Shown here: positions 1 to 12,189 of the stretch, piece by piece
Layout of the letters: each line of letters begins with the position of its first letter
Position numbering within the stretch: position 1 is the first letter of the stretch
Source of the DNA: Porodaedalea pini
Taxonomy: Eukaryota; Basidiomycota; Agaricomycetes; Hymenochaetales; Hymenochaetaceae
DNA length: 64,000 bases
Direction of reading: 5' to 3'
Assembly: GCA_002794775.1 (NCBI GenBank)
Contig: NBAY01000005.1
Span: 1,302,001-1,366,000, forward strand
Notes under the pieces: generated by a model
What the model was told of the DNA's origin: nothing
What the model saw: the letters and a program-made list of their open reading frames with translations, nothing else
Database searches by the model: none
Position numbers and translations under genes: made by a program

Positions 1-3000
1 CGCCGTGGGTACGCTAGAAACTCAGAATGCTTTAGGACCTGCCTTTGATACACCCCCTAGAGCTCCCAAGATCGAAATAACTGGAAGTGCGCACTGACAG
101 TTTGCGCCAAGAGCAGTAATGCCTCAGACACACTCGCGGCAAGGAATAAAGGGCTTGCAGGTCAGACTCGGCGACCAACGACAGAAGCCTTCCTTTCGTC
201 TCACGGCGTGTGCAAGGTTGTGTTCCCCAATAGAGTAGTCAAAAAGCAAGGCCCTTTCTGTTCGAATGTCGAATTCAGGCTTAAGGGGATTAAGCTTGGT
301 AGCTTATTTCCCCAGACAATCGGGACCTATTCAGAGGGTCTGGACGGGTAACTTAACTAAGACTTGACCCGAAATGAATCCAGTGCGCAGCACTCGCGAG
401 ATAAAGCCATTGCCGTGATTTGACATGGGGCTGATCGAGGATAGAACGATCAAGTTCTGCGGGAAGCACGTACACGAGCGTTCTGCTTAGAATCACGTAC
501 GAAACCGAACAGAAATGCAGAACGCCGTGAAAAAGGAGCGCCACCTAGGCCTAAGACCTCAGTCACCGAGGATTGAGGCCGAGAGATACCGAATCGAGTG
601 TGAATCTGGGGTGCAGAATGTCTAGAGCGCTTTCCTTCAGTCCGCTGTCGCCGCAACGCCAGAGAGGATAAGCGAGACTGATTATGCGGCTTTCGCTAAC
701 GTCTTTACGGCCAAGATTCAATCGTGATCGGTCTCTGTTGTCTTGCTTGTTCGAAAGCATAAGTGAGAGCGTTGTTACAGATTACCGCTGGTGCTCCTGA
801 TGGGACAACTTCGATGACCCTGAAGAACTGAATCTGAGTAATAAATTTGTTTGGTTAGAAGTCAGCAATTGTTGAGAACACGGATTTGAAATTTCCTCTG
901 AGGATACTAGCCTTGGCATATGCACTTTGAGCACAGAGGACCAGTTAGGAATCTTTATAAACAAATTGATGATAGACAAGTTTCTGAGCAGGCGCTGCTG
1001 CGAAGCCCAACATGTTCACCAGTCTATATTCGGAAGCCTGCACCCAAGGATTGGTACATGCCGCGAGCGCCTTCCGTTTCCATACGCCAAATGACGTCCG
1101 AATCGCACAGCGGAGGACATCGTGGCCATCTGCCTGCGTGCGTATTTCCGGAGACCACGGCAAAAAGACATCGGAAATGCTTGGATCTCACGGCAGCATC
1201 ACCGTTTCCAGACCAACTACAAAGAGCTCGTGCCTCGTGGTAGCCAAGAAACACAATAGGATAAGCTGCGGAAGAACAAGCAGAATTATACCGACCAAAA
1301 AAGAGAGCAACTGTTCCACAATCTTCTTCTCTCCTGGTACCTACAGCTGTTTGTTCGGGCTTGGCGAGAAGGAAGTTCGAGACTAGGCTCGGATTGGCTC
1401 TTGAGACCCTCACAGCGTGCCTTCGTCTTCGCCAGCATTCCTACGCCATTGCTGTGGGATCGTGGCGCCCTTCTTCGCCCTGAATCCATACTCCAATTAG
1501 CAAAATTGCCTCACAATAGACATGTGCCAAAAGCTAAAGCGGTCACAAAAATGTATGAACTCATATAATTGGAGGTTCTCCAAGACTGTCGATCAGTTAC
1601 ACGTCGATCCAACACAGTTAATGTTCATTCAAGCCCTGAAAATCCCTCATTAAGTCAAGGGTTAGCGAGGATGCGAATGACAGAAGGGGCGGAAATAATA
1701 AGAGAGCAAACTCCAGAACGAGAGTGAGGCTGTCTGAAGATAGGACGAGGTGACATCGCACTTACAGGCTTAGAATCCAAATTTTAGACGGATTCGAGTC
1801 AAATCTAGATGCGGCGGCTTTCACAGCCGGGCGAGTTGGAAGTTCAGCAAGAGGAGATGCCTCGCGCCAGGAAACATCAGAACTTTACCCGGGGCGTCTG
1901 ATCACGAGTCACTCCTTTCTCCGCGTTAACAAAGGTTTGAGGGCAAGCTGGCGGAGTTTGAGAAGTTAGGACCCTCAGGACACGGACAAACCTTGCATGC
2001 GCACGCGCGTCTAGATCTGGCCCAGAGATTGGTGCAAGTTATGAGTCGGAAACAAGATGGCCTACCTGTAGAATGATAAATAACATCCACGATGCACCGT
2101 CCGGATGCCGGGCGCAAAAGCGACTTACGTGCTACAAATGAGCCAGGTTGCATAGCAGCTATGGGGCGAGCGGTCAGCCGGTATTACAGGAAGTACTTAG
2201 ACTTTGCCGCTAACCACCATATCCTAAAGGTTTATTTTGCAGGGTATCAGAGAGTTTTAGTGGCTCCCTTCTCGCTGATATTGAGCTATGCAGTAAACTA
2301 TGAGTATTCAGATCGACAGAGCAGGGAACATATACAACACATAACGACCAACTGACCTATTGCACCTCGGAAGCTTGAAGAAAGAGCTAACGGAAGATCT
2401 ATAATTTCAAGCAACATCCAACAATGAGTAAGCGTTCACAAGATACAAGAAGCCGCTTTGCGAAAATGCATCGCAGGACCCCGAGGGATGCAACGAGCAT
2501 GCTGCTACTAGACATAAAAAGACCGTCCTAGAAGACAGCAGCAGACCTTGACTAGGGCAGTTGCCGGCGCAGGAGAGAACTCCTGTGAGAGAGCAGTTCG
2601 ACAGGCAAGGAAATGAAGCCGAGTCAGGAGACTCACTATCGGCAACATTCCTTGATGAAAGCACTGGTGACGAGCTTCGTGTTCGATCGGCCTGTTGTCC
2701 CTGTAGTTCGCAAGCTGCGGGAAGAAAGGACGGCTTTTGAGGGCAAAAAACAGCAGGTCTTACGAGATAGGGTTACGCCCCATCAAGCAAAGATCGGGAA
2801 CTTTGGCCTTGCGATGGAGAGGAGTCATAAACGCCAGCAGCGGCACGGGACGTGTCAAATCAAGCTGCTGGCAAACCCTGCCAATGATAAGTCTGTACAT
2901 TCACGGCGAACATTGAAAGCGCATGCAGCAGCCTAACACTTGCAATGAGCCTACAACTTCGACTCCACTGTCTTCCAAATTTGTCACAAAGAACGTATAC

Positions 3001-5070
3001 AAGCTATCATCAACTGCAAGACAGCATGTGAGCAAAGCAACGCGGTGTAACCATCAGAGGAGTAAGAAGTGGGCTGTTCCTCGTAAGCTTTGCTTCGCTC
3101 ATGCGATCAATCGGCTTGCATGCAGCATGACAACCCAGGCGGAAGCAAGGAAGAAGTGCAGTAGTTCACTAGAATAGAATGTGGGACAGCAGACACGCGT
3201 GTAGCGACGAGCTTGACCAGTTGAAAACGGGTGACGAGAAGCCGGTCGGGAGAATGTGCGCGAATGTGAACAGATTGAGGGTGCGAGAGTGCAGAAGTGG
3301 AAGAAGTGGAGTAGCATATTGATGAGATGCCAGAGTACACGTATACGGCCCGCGCAAGTAGGCTTAGGATCGAGAGCAGACGTCTGCGGCGTTGTTAGCT
3401 CAGGGGAGATATCCGAGGACAGGGAGCACAGTACCTGTGTCATTTGCCGCTCAAACTAACTCCTCCGAAATAAAAGCACCGCAAGCTTTACGACAACCTG
3501 CTTTTCTCTTCTCGGCTCCGAGACGGTGGCTCGCACTTTGATTGTCGTGCTTTGAGTCGCAGGAACCGTACAGACAGTGAGATTATATCGCAAACTTAGC
3601 AGCTGAAGCTCGTTGGTCAAGTGCATACAGTGTTGAAGAAACCCTGTCACGGCAGTGGTCTCGCCAAGCAGCTGCCTTAACCTTCAAGGATCGGTGTCGG
3701 CTTTCTTGCGATGCTTCCCCTCGTGCACGTGGGCAATGTGTGCCATGGCGTCGTATGAATTTGAGAATGTCGAGGAAGTCCCGTTCCAGTTGCATTTTTG
3801 TCAAGAACGTTCCCCAACCATTTGAAATCATTGCCGACTCTCTTGCAAAGCTTCCAAGGCGTACGCAGACTTCCCGACCCTGTCGCGTATGCGTATTGAG
3901 CAGTGTACCCCACAGGCAATCGATTGATAGGATGCCGTCACTGTTACACTTCCGTCATGGACCGTCCTTAACCTTCAAATCGATGCGAGCAGATTTGCTA
4001 TCCCTCCCGAACTCACACAGACTTCCCTTCTCTCTCGCATGTTCCAAACTGTGTCGCACGGGAAATCGATCGATGTCTATAGACTAAAGAAAGATATTGT
4101 GCAGCTCGTTTACTTCTTCTTCTTACTCTCTACGAACAGCACCCGCGATTTCACTGGCGAAACCTCAGCACTTTTGTCGGGAATTCCTCTAAAAGGGCAA
4201 GGGAAGTCCAGACGTACCTCTAGGATCATATTTCACCGCAGACAGCCTTCCGCCCGTCCGGAGCCGCTTCGTGGTGTAGAAGAAACCCGTCTGAGCTGTC
4301 GAGACGAGTCGCACAATCATAGTTCTGCAGTCGACATTGAGAAGTGTTAGAATTTCTGTACACATGAGGACTCACCGTGCTTTGCTTTTCGCCGCCATCT
4401 TTGACGCCAACCACGTTGTTCGTCGAGTACAGCTGGGTTAAACTGGCTGTTGGTGGCACTGGCACTGGTGGACAAACGCGCGAAAAGGTAACTACCAAAC
4501 TGGTCGCCGTCGATCATATCCGCCTTTTAGGACTTAATACGGGTCACGGTTCTTTCAAGTTCTCTTCAAAAAACTGAAAATCTTAAGATCCTCTGTACTG
4601 TAATCCATGTCCATCTAATGCCCCAATAATTTTTATCATTCCTACTAAAGGCCAATTCAACTCCATAGGCTCGTTCAGAACAATCTCTACGCAAACCGAA
4701 TTCGGAGTCGATGGAGACTCAACTCGGTTAGAATTTCTCAACAAATGACATAAGTACGAAAGCAGATGCGAAATGGAGGTGAGGGACATACCCACGTATC
4801 CAAACACCCATGCCGATCCACCTCAACATCTCGCAAGAAACGAGGTACAACAAACTACGCTCAACGCATCGCACGCATTCAAATTGTTCCTGATCAACTT
4901 CAACCGTGATTAGCGCAGGATCGACTCTCGCATTGCTTCGTAAGACGACAAGTGATACCCTCGAAGTTGGTGAGAGACCTCATCGACGAGAGTGCTGTCT
5001 TGCTTTCTCAGCAATCCTTTAGATGCTGGAGCTTTCTGTCCCTCATAGTCTGCCATAGGTAAGTACAAAA
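1..5070. other. gene-free region, no supportable feature
   Basis: I see no reading frame with recognisable family motifs, no tRNA and no transposon ends here. Open frames are short (all under about 130 codons), lie on both strands, and show no continuity across candidate introns. One short stretch near 218-262 weakly resembles 6591-6634, which hints that part of the region derives from old diverged repeats. It may be eroded transposon sequence or true intergenic DNA. Confidence 0.5.
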
Positions 5071-6260
5071 CATTTTGTGCACTAGAATAGAAATAAACAC
5101 CAGAAGTTCCAGGGTTTTTTCAGGGGGTTCTATTCAGCTCTCACTCCCAGATGAAACACAAGCAGCAACCAGCCATGAGTGTGTGCTAGACAAACCCAGC
5201 TGGCAAAGGCGATCAGACACTTCTTTGACTCCCACATCTGAGAAAAGAAAAAAGGACAGAGGCTGCAGATCATATATTTGCAATTTGAACAGTCCACAAT
5301 AGATAGGGAAACTCACACAATGCAGATCATGAGGCTCTTTCATGTGAGCCACAGAGCTATATAAGTGTATTGCTCTTTGGCTTCAAAACCCTTCTTTGTG
5401 AACTCATGGACGTTTTGACAAAGCAGGATTACTGTGAAAAAAAAAATGCACCTTAGGTCAGATTTGAAGTGTCACCATGGAGAAGAGAACACATATGCAC
5501 TAGCATAGATCTAGCATATGGTGCAAAAGTTTTTGTGTGTGCTGATTTTTATGTTTTTTTTTTTTGCAAATTGCACCACCAATTTTTTACCACTACCCTC
5601 AAAAACATTCAGGCATACTTTTACATGATAAGTAATGTTTGTGCAAAATTTGAAGCAGATACATCAAGAGATAAGCTGGGAATGAGATTTTGGGGGGTCT
5701 GGATATAGGCACAAAAATGGTGCTTTTTTTTTGGCACACTTTGGCTCATATAAATTCAGAGAGATAGATTCAGGATCTGAAAAAATTCAGTCATGTAGAT
5801 TTAAAAGGTATATGCTCATTAAGAGTTTATATGATTTTTCATGGCTCTGTGTGAAGTGGAGTGGTGCATGCAAGTTTGGTGAAGCAAAAATCTTGCCAAG
5901 TACACATACAAATTTGGGTGCAATTTTTGTTACTCTTTGGCTCATATAAATTCAACAAAATGGAACTACAATATGAAACTTTGCAGGCATATATATTGGT
6001 ATAATATCTACTCAGTATAAATTTATGGGATTTTTTGGAGCCCTGGGAATGCAAACAAGCATAAAAGAGAAAGCAATAGGTAGGTCATTCCCAGCTCAGA
6101 TCTCCATATTTCTCCTTCAAATATTGCATGGACATTACTTATAATGTTCAAAATATGCCTGAATTTTTTTCGAGGGCAGTGGTTGAGATTTGTGAGTGTA
6201 ATTTCAAGATTACATGAAAAAAGCCAGGTGCAAAAACTCTTGTCAGGGACTGTACAAGCA
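5071..6260. repeat. AT-rich patch with diverged inverted repeat and a Tc1-like end
   Basis: The stretch is clearly richer in A/T than its neighbours. The block around 5595-5660 recurs in inverted, diverged form around 6110-6185: both contain the same 'ATTCAGGCATA' core followed by 'ATAAGTAATG' and an 'ATTTGAAG' segment. A motif 'TTGGCTCATATAAATTCA' occurs twice, near 5741 and 5937. At about 6240-6251 the sequence reads, on the minus strand, TA-CAGTCCCTGACAAGAG..., the style of a Tc1/mariner terminus next to its TA target. A matching left end is not clear, so this is probably a degraded non-autonomous DNA transposon. No coding capacity is visible. Confidence 0.45.
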
Positions 6261-7248
6261 ATGAGCTGGATCTTAGTCTCTCATGAAGGAGTATCTGTAT
6301 TCACGGATTCTTGAGGCCCAAAGTGTACTTACTGTACATGGTTTGAGGGCGCGAAGCATTGCTCGCTTTCAATAAGTTCAATACAAATTCGGGATGACAT
6401 AAAAGGGAGCTCATGCCGTTGGTTCCCGTTGTCGAGGGGGCTGGAAGTGCATCGAGAGCGGTAATTGAGAAACGGCCAGGGAAAAGAAGGGAACTAATCA
6501 TTAGATCCGGCGAGCACCGAGCAAGGAGTTCTTTTCAGTCTCACGAAGTTCCAGGCGAGGGTCTTGATTGTACTGTTCTGGACACGGCTGTGGTTCGCAA
6601 TAGAATAGTCAGAAACAGGGCTGTTTCGGTCGGAGTGCCCGTTCAAAGACAGAATTTGGGCTAGACAGTTCATTCACCTCGGTGTCTGGAATTCACTAAG
6701 TGCCGAAGCGCGCAAGTTAGGCTCAGAGTCATTCGGAAAAGATGAAGTACCGCAATTATATTTGTGTAATATCTTCATATAGCATATGCACTGCATTTCT
6801 CGAGTGTCAGCAGAAGAGTCAGGGAAAAACTTGTTTTAACGACTAGTACTGTGATGCGCCCATTTGAGCATGATGTGTGACGAGTCAGAGAAAGTCGCGT
6901 CATGGACTATGAGCGAAGACCAGTAGGATAACTTTCAGATCGCAGTCTCCGAGTGAAGACGGTGGGGGAAGGTTCAAGTTGCCACAAACTCGAACAAAAA
7001 ACCGAACAGTCTTTAGCAATTTAGATCACGTGATACAAACGTACACTGTACGTCACCGGCAAGGGGAGGAACAGCTCCTCTTCCTCTGCAGCCATCCTAC
7101 AAATCAATACGGTCCGCTTTGCGTTCGCCCAGGTGAGATTTTGAAAAAAGTTTATACATCGGAAGCTAAAAGTTTTCTTGTTTGTTAGAGCACACAGGCA
7201 GTTTGACTTCTAGCCTGAGACCAGGACGTCTTCGATAGAAGCGCAAAC
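6261..7248. other. intergenic / upstream region of the kinase gene
   Basis: Nothing codes convincingly here. It presumably contains the promoter and leader of the kinase that starts at 7249; no TATA box or binding site could be assigned with confidence. Confidence 0.4.
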
Positions 7249-9408
7249 ATGAAGAAAATGAAGTATTCAATAGGCGAGTCGGCCCTTCTCTCACAGCCGC
7301 CGTCATTCGCGAAGAAGAAGAACTACGAGTTCCACGAGATCCTCGGGCGCGGGACGTTCGGGAAGGTCATCGTGAGTCGGTCATACCAATGTCTACGGAG
7401 TCTCGAAATTCATAGGAGAAACCATCCCACGCTAGCGCGCGACATGGCACGTACCTGCAGTACAGGCTCTTGTTGCGGATCATGGTGCGTCCAAGGAAGA
7501 CGTCACTACGACTGACACGCCTTCGTCGAGCTCGTCTGTATACGCGGCCAGTGGACATTCTCGCTCAGCGACCGTGTCTTCGCGTGAATCAAGCGGGATC
7601 ACGAAAGACGTCGCACTCAAAGTCATTCCCAAGAGGAAGGTCAAAGGGAATGAGGAGGCTGTATGGGGCGAAATGGAAGTGCTCAGAGGACTTAACCATC
7701 CGAACATTGTGCGTCGTCTAACTTAACCCGTTCTATTTTCTCACCTAAAGACTGGTGCGTTTGATAGGTCAAATTCTACGAATGGTTCGAGTCACGCGAG
7801 AAGTATTACCTTTCATTCGAACTTGCTGTTGGCGGGGAGCTATTCGAACGCATAAGCCAAAGGGGCAAGTTTACAGAAGGCGACGCCATATCTGTCGTGC
7901 GGTGATTCATTTCTGACGGTTGAATAACCACCACAAAGGACTCAACGTTGTATTCAGGTCAATTCTGAGCGGTGTGAAGTACTTGCATGATCATGACATA
8001 GTTCATCGGGATTTGAAGTGAGCAAAAATATTTGTTTCGCTGATACTATCAGTTATTTACCATCATTAGGCCCGAGAACATTCTTTACCGCTCTAAAGCA
8101 GCTGACTCTGACATAGTCATCGCTGACTTCGGCATGTACGAACCTCTGTTCTCTGAAAGCATTGTTCTCGAGCTCACGGGGTTTCTTTAGTGCTAAACAC
8201 CTACACAAGCCAGACGAGCAGCTCTTTTCCATCGCCGGCTCGTTCGGCTATGTTGCTCCTGAAGTCCTGACGAAGACAGGGCACTCGAAGAAAGTAGACA
8301 CCTGGTCGACTGGGTTAGGCTTTTTTTCCCTAGCTTGTACAAGTTCCAGGGCTGAAGGGGCTGACTTGTGTACAGAATCATCACCTACGTCATGCTATGC
8401 GGCTACTCGCCGTTCCGTTCTGACGATCCCGCGGAACTCATCCGCGAGACGTCTGAATGTAAGATCACCTTCCACGAGCGGTACTGGAAGAACATCTCCC
8501 CGCTGGCGAAGAACTTCATTGGCGCGTTAGTCAACGCGGATCCCGATGCACGACTGTCAGCAGAAGAGGCGCTCTATCACCCTGTACATTTCTTTCCCTT
8601 CTCTCAATATGTATCAATGGCTTATGGATGAATGTACTAGTGGCTTACCGAAGGCGCACCGATGGAAGAGCATGACCTCGTCGGGCTGCGCGAGAACTTC
8701 AACCCGAAGGCGCGCTGGCGCTCTGCAATCAACAGCGCGATCGCGATGGGCCGCCTGCAGCGCGCGGGCTCGGATCGCTCCGAGCGCGAGAACCGTTCGG
8801 GAACGGACGTGAGCGAGGACGACCGCAGCGGTTACGAGAGCGCCGGGTGGCACACGCCTGTGGACCCAAGCACTCCGAAGCATGGGCAGCATGAGAGTCG
8901 TGGGAGCCTTGGCGTGGGCGGTCCCAATGGAGAGGGTACATCGGCGCCCGTACGGCGGCTATCGAGCGATATACGGACCGAAGAGAATGATAACGTACGC
9001 GTGCATCCTCCAGACCAAGGCAAGGACAGAATAGAGGGGAGAAAGGAGCGGAGCGAAGAGCTCGCCCATCCTCATACCGTTGAGGACAGGTCAGAGCCTC
9101 ACGCCGGACACACGCTCAAGCGCGAGGATGAAGCGCCGCATCCTGGAGCAGTGCACGCCATGCCGGAGCACCGGATACCTAAAGAGAACGACATGGAGGA
9201 AGCGAATTGCAAGACAAGAAAGGAGGAGACGCGCTTTACTGCAGAAGAAGAGGAGCAACTCGCGATGCCCGGCTCGTTTGATTTGTCTAACCCGCAGCGA
9301 GAAAACGACGATGACAAAGGAGGAGGCGGGGGTGGACGGGGCCACCGTCACGAGCATGGCTGGGCGCACCTTTTCCACAGGCTCGGGCTGCATAACACAC
9401 ACAGATGA
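7249..9408 (+). CDS. CaMK-type serine/threonine protein kinase
   Basis: A 584-residue kinase built from eight exons (7249-7371, 7436-7708, 7768-7901, 7958-8017, 8070-8135, 8191-8313, 8376-8583, 8641-9408). Kinase landmarks appear in order: glycine loop [14 protein letters not shown] with the ATP-binding Lys, HRDLKPEN, DFG (IADFGIAK), and the activation-segment end APEV. The stretch after the kinase fold, [13 protein letters not shown], resembles the autoinhibitory/calmodulin-binding helix of Ca2+/calmodulin-dependent kinases such as fungal Cmk1/Cmk2. The HRDLK|PEN and DFG codons are each interrupted by an intron, which confirms the splicing. An extra Ser/Thr-rich loop of about 50 residues sits between the glycine loop and VALK. 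The C-terminal ~220 residues are charged, low in complexity and end in a His/Gly-rich tail. The role, cytosolic calcium signalling, is inferred from family. It converges with the SYM1 gene. Confidence 0.9.
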
Positions 9409-9924
9409 AAGCGGAGCTGCTGATCTCGAGTAACTTTTTGGTTATATCACTGTTGTATTTGTACGTCTGTCCTATTTCTAACACTGTACTGTACTTCTCC
9501 CATTCTGCCATTCTTCCTCTCATGTTTTCCCTGCTATATCGCTTTTCATAATGCTGGATGTTTGGACTCTTCTGGAGGCGCTGTGGTGGATACATTATTG
9601 TTCACTAGACTTGCTATACGACTAAGGGCGTTCAAACATTCTTGTAATCTTGTGCGTCTGCGCCTTGCTCAAACTCCTCGCGCTGTAAAGACACATAGAC
9701 GTGTAAAAATCTGTGCAGGTGGGATAGATAGCTCGATGCTATTAGATACAAAAGCAGGTTACTTCCGGAGCATGGTGAGGTCAGTTCTAATACGAGACCC
9801 TCAGCCATTGTCTATAGCAAGTACTGAGCAAAATGATATGCAAGCACGTGTTGGGATGTATCGTTCCAACTCTAGTCGTCAGCTCGAAGCAGCTCTGATC
9901 TCCTTTGATAGTTTCTGTGACAGA
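9409..9924. other. convergent intergenic region
   Basis: This 516-bp spacer lies between two converging genes and should contain both 3' UTRs and polyadenylation sites. No gene or repeat is visible. Confidence 0.5.
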
Positions 9925-10910
9925 TCAGGTCGGCGTGATCTTCTTCTCCGGCTCACCCTTCTCGAGGTCTGGCGTGTCGTTCGGTAACTCAACGGTCTTG
10001 GCGAGAAGAGCCTTTTGGGCTTGCGTGTTTGCGTAGCTCAGGTAGGTGTCTGTGCGAAATTCATATGAATGATTGAGCAAGGGTGTATCTGACAGGGAGA
10101 ACGGAGTCAGAAGCACAGATACGCACTCCAGAAGAGAGAGACGACGCCGACAAAGACGAATCGCATGTGCGTCGGGACAACCGCGAAGTTTAATATTTGC
10201 GCAGGGATGAAGACGCCCCAGTTACGCAGCAGCGTCGGCACGTAGGCCTTTGAAAGGGAAGATTAGCTTCGAGCGCGTATGGAGAACGTAGCACGCACAG
10301 CTTTGACACGCTTCTTCGCTTCATTGATACCCTTGCCTTCGAGGAACGTCATGGACGAAAAGAAAAACACGACGGCCACTAATATAATGCAATCAACACT
10401 TTAGTCTATCTGAACCCGGGTTAATGACTTGAGACGTGCCTGGCGTGAGGACGGCCTGGTCAAGCCATACCTGTAGCCAGGTTTCGATTAGTTCCGAGTA
10501 TGGTAGCACGAGCAGCGAGGCGGAGCACATACGCGGTACGCGACCGCACGTGCGGGCGTCGCGAACTGGAGCTTGTTCAGTGCCTGGTACCATTTGGTCA
10601 TGATCGGCCCAAAAAGCGCGCCGCCATAGAATGTAATGCGTGCCGTACGCGCAAACTGCACAATGATTCAGCGTGACCTGGCCGAGAAAGATGCAAGTAT
10701 GAAGAGGCGCACGTCGTGGTTGCGGCCTTGTCCCTCGATTGCTTGCTGCGCGATCACGTCGCCCGCACCAAAGAGCACGCCTGCAGTAGCGCACTGAGTC
10801 ACCATTGGGCGGCGTTGGAGGAGTGCACTGACGACATCTTCGTGTCAGAAAAAAGGTGTAAATTTTAGGGAGAATCGGACTGACTTGTACGCGCGAAGAA
10901 GCGAGGCCAT
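9925..10910 (-). CDS. SYM1: Mpv17/PMP22 family membrane protein (Sym1-like)
   Basis: The first exon encodes MASLLRAYN and splices to ALLQRRPMVTQCATAG, then VLFGAGDVIAQQ. This is the standard N-terminus of the Mpv17/PMP22 family. Later blocks fit as well: a GGALFGPIMTKWYQAL segment, a WLDQAVLTP segment, LEGKGINEAKKRV, the family signature around LLRNWGVFIPAQILNF, and a final hydrophobic VGVVSLFW. Four membrane spans are expected. Yeast Sym1 is an inner mitochondrial membrane protein needed under heat and ethanol stress. The family also has peroxisomal members, so location is inferred. The charged tail ending KKITPT is not conserved in the family. It has several short introns. It shares a divergent promoter with the prefoldin gene. 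Confidence 0.9.
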
Positions 10911-11127
10911 CTTTCACGTTTCTCACAAGTTGATAAACAATGCAGAGGGAAAGCCAATGGACGAGCACGCCGTCGTCGAGGGTTAGCAAAAAGTTCGACG
11001 AGGGTGAGTGTTAGGGGACAAGAACAAGCCGCCGTGCTGGCTTTTAGCGTTGGAGTCGCTTGACAGGTCAGCCTGGGACCCTGCATATGTTCCGGATCTA
11101 CGTTTCGCTTCCCTTCCCACCACTTCC
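10911..11127. promoter_or_regulatory. divergent promoter between SYM1 and PFD6
   Basis: Only 217 bp separate the two start codons, so both genes must be driven from this stretch. No specific binding site was recognised. Confidence 0.5.
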
Positions 11128-11726
11128 ATGTCGCTCGAGGCCCGTCTACAGGCCGCGTCGTCCGCCTACCAAAAACTTCAGACCGAGCTCTCCAACGCCG
11201 TCGATGCGCGTCAGCGCCTCGACGCGCAGCTCACCGAGACGAATGTCGTCAAGAAGGTCAGTCGCGTTTCCTCAAGAGTTGCGTACTTTCTGTAACTAAC
11301 ACCGCGGAAATCTCGCAGGAATTCGTGACGCTGAAGCCGGAGAACATTGTGTACAAGCTCGTGGGCCCGATTCTTGTACAACAGGACCAGACCGAAGCGA
11401 AGGCGAATGTCGACAAGCGCCTTGACTTCATCCGCAGTGAGCTGTGCGTATATGCGTCCTCCATCCGCATTTATGCTCAACACTTAAACAAAATTCTTCG
11501 TCTGAAATACCAGTAAAAGAATAGATGCGCAGATAAAGGACATCAGCGAGAAGTCGGAGAAGCGACGGGCAGAGGTGCGCAGCTCTATCTTATGTTTTCC
11601 ACAGCATCTCATATTCACTTTGCGTCACATATATATCGATATATTGAGCAGATTGTGGAGATACAGACTGCTCACCAGGCATCACTCCAACAGAAAGGTG
11701 CCGGCGCACCTGTACAAGTTCAATAG
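11128..11726 (+). CDS. PFD6: Prefoldin subunit 6
   Basis: Four exons (11128-11256, 11319-11443, 11514-11574, 11652-11726) give a 129-residue protein, the usual size of this beta-type prefoldin subunit. The order is an N-terminal coiled coil (LEARLQAASSAYQKLQTEL...), the family core with KPENIVYKLVGPILVQQ, and a C-terminal coiled coil starting RLDFIRSELKRIDAQIKD. Prefoldin is a cytosolic hexamer that hands unfolded actin and tubulin to the CCT chaperonin. In S. cerevisiae this subunit is Yke2. Every intron boundary restores the expected family sequence, so the model is firm. Confidence 0.93.
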
Positions 11727-12189
11727 GCGAGGAGACTACATATTCTACCGTGGAGAAAATACCTTTAGAGTTTACTCAAGGGAAAGGAGTATGTCAAGTC
11801 TTGCTTGAACAACATATGTGACAACTTGAACCGGTTCCTCGAGGTTAAATTTTTACTATACCGTGGATGTCGAATGACTTGGATGACCTTTCTTTCATCT
11901 TTTTTTCCTGCTTGCATGTTTTGTTGTTCACCTCCAGGCTAAAGTCATTCTCCGGTGTCTCATGGTATCTTTGTGTGCTCCGTAGGCTGCGCCAGGCTGT
12001 GATTCTGACTGTTGTTTTTTTGGCTGAGATCTGGACCATCACGGCAGATATATCCGTATTCATCCATGAGAAATGAGTCATTTTTGGCCGGAAAAGGTGT
12101 TATCTGGATTGTAAATTCTTACAGCTAAATGCATAAATAAGTATTGGCACTCGGCCAAATCTACACTTTTTTTGATGCGCATTGTGGCC
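11727..12189. other. spacer, possibly decayed 3' part of a split kinase gene
   Basis: This holds the 3' flank of the prefoldin gene and then the sequence that abuts the fold-back element. On the minus strand, directly after the element, the frame of the upstream kinase continues for a few codons and then meets stops. A frame-shifted FGR-like motif near 12150 may be a remnant of the DFG region. I cannot support a gene. Confidence 0.35.

Noticed and set aside
218..262. Weak similarity to 6591-6634 (AATAGARTAGTCARAAR core)
   Set aside because: It is too short and too diverged to call a repeat without alignment. Noted only as a hint of old repeats.
1..4900. Many open frames of 60-130 codons
   Set aside because: They occur on both strands with no motif, no consistent intron structure and no repeat boundary. 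I treat them as chance.
10393..10989. 198-codon single frame on the minus strand
   Set aside because: It runs through introns of the Mpv17-family gene. Only parts of it are in the true frame, so it is not a separate protein.
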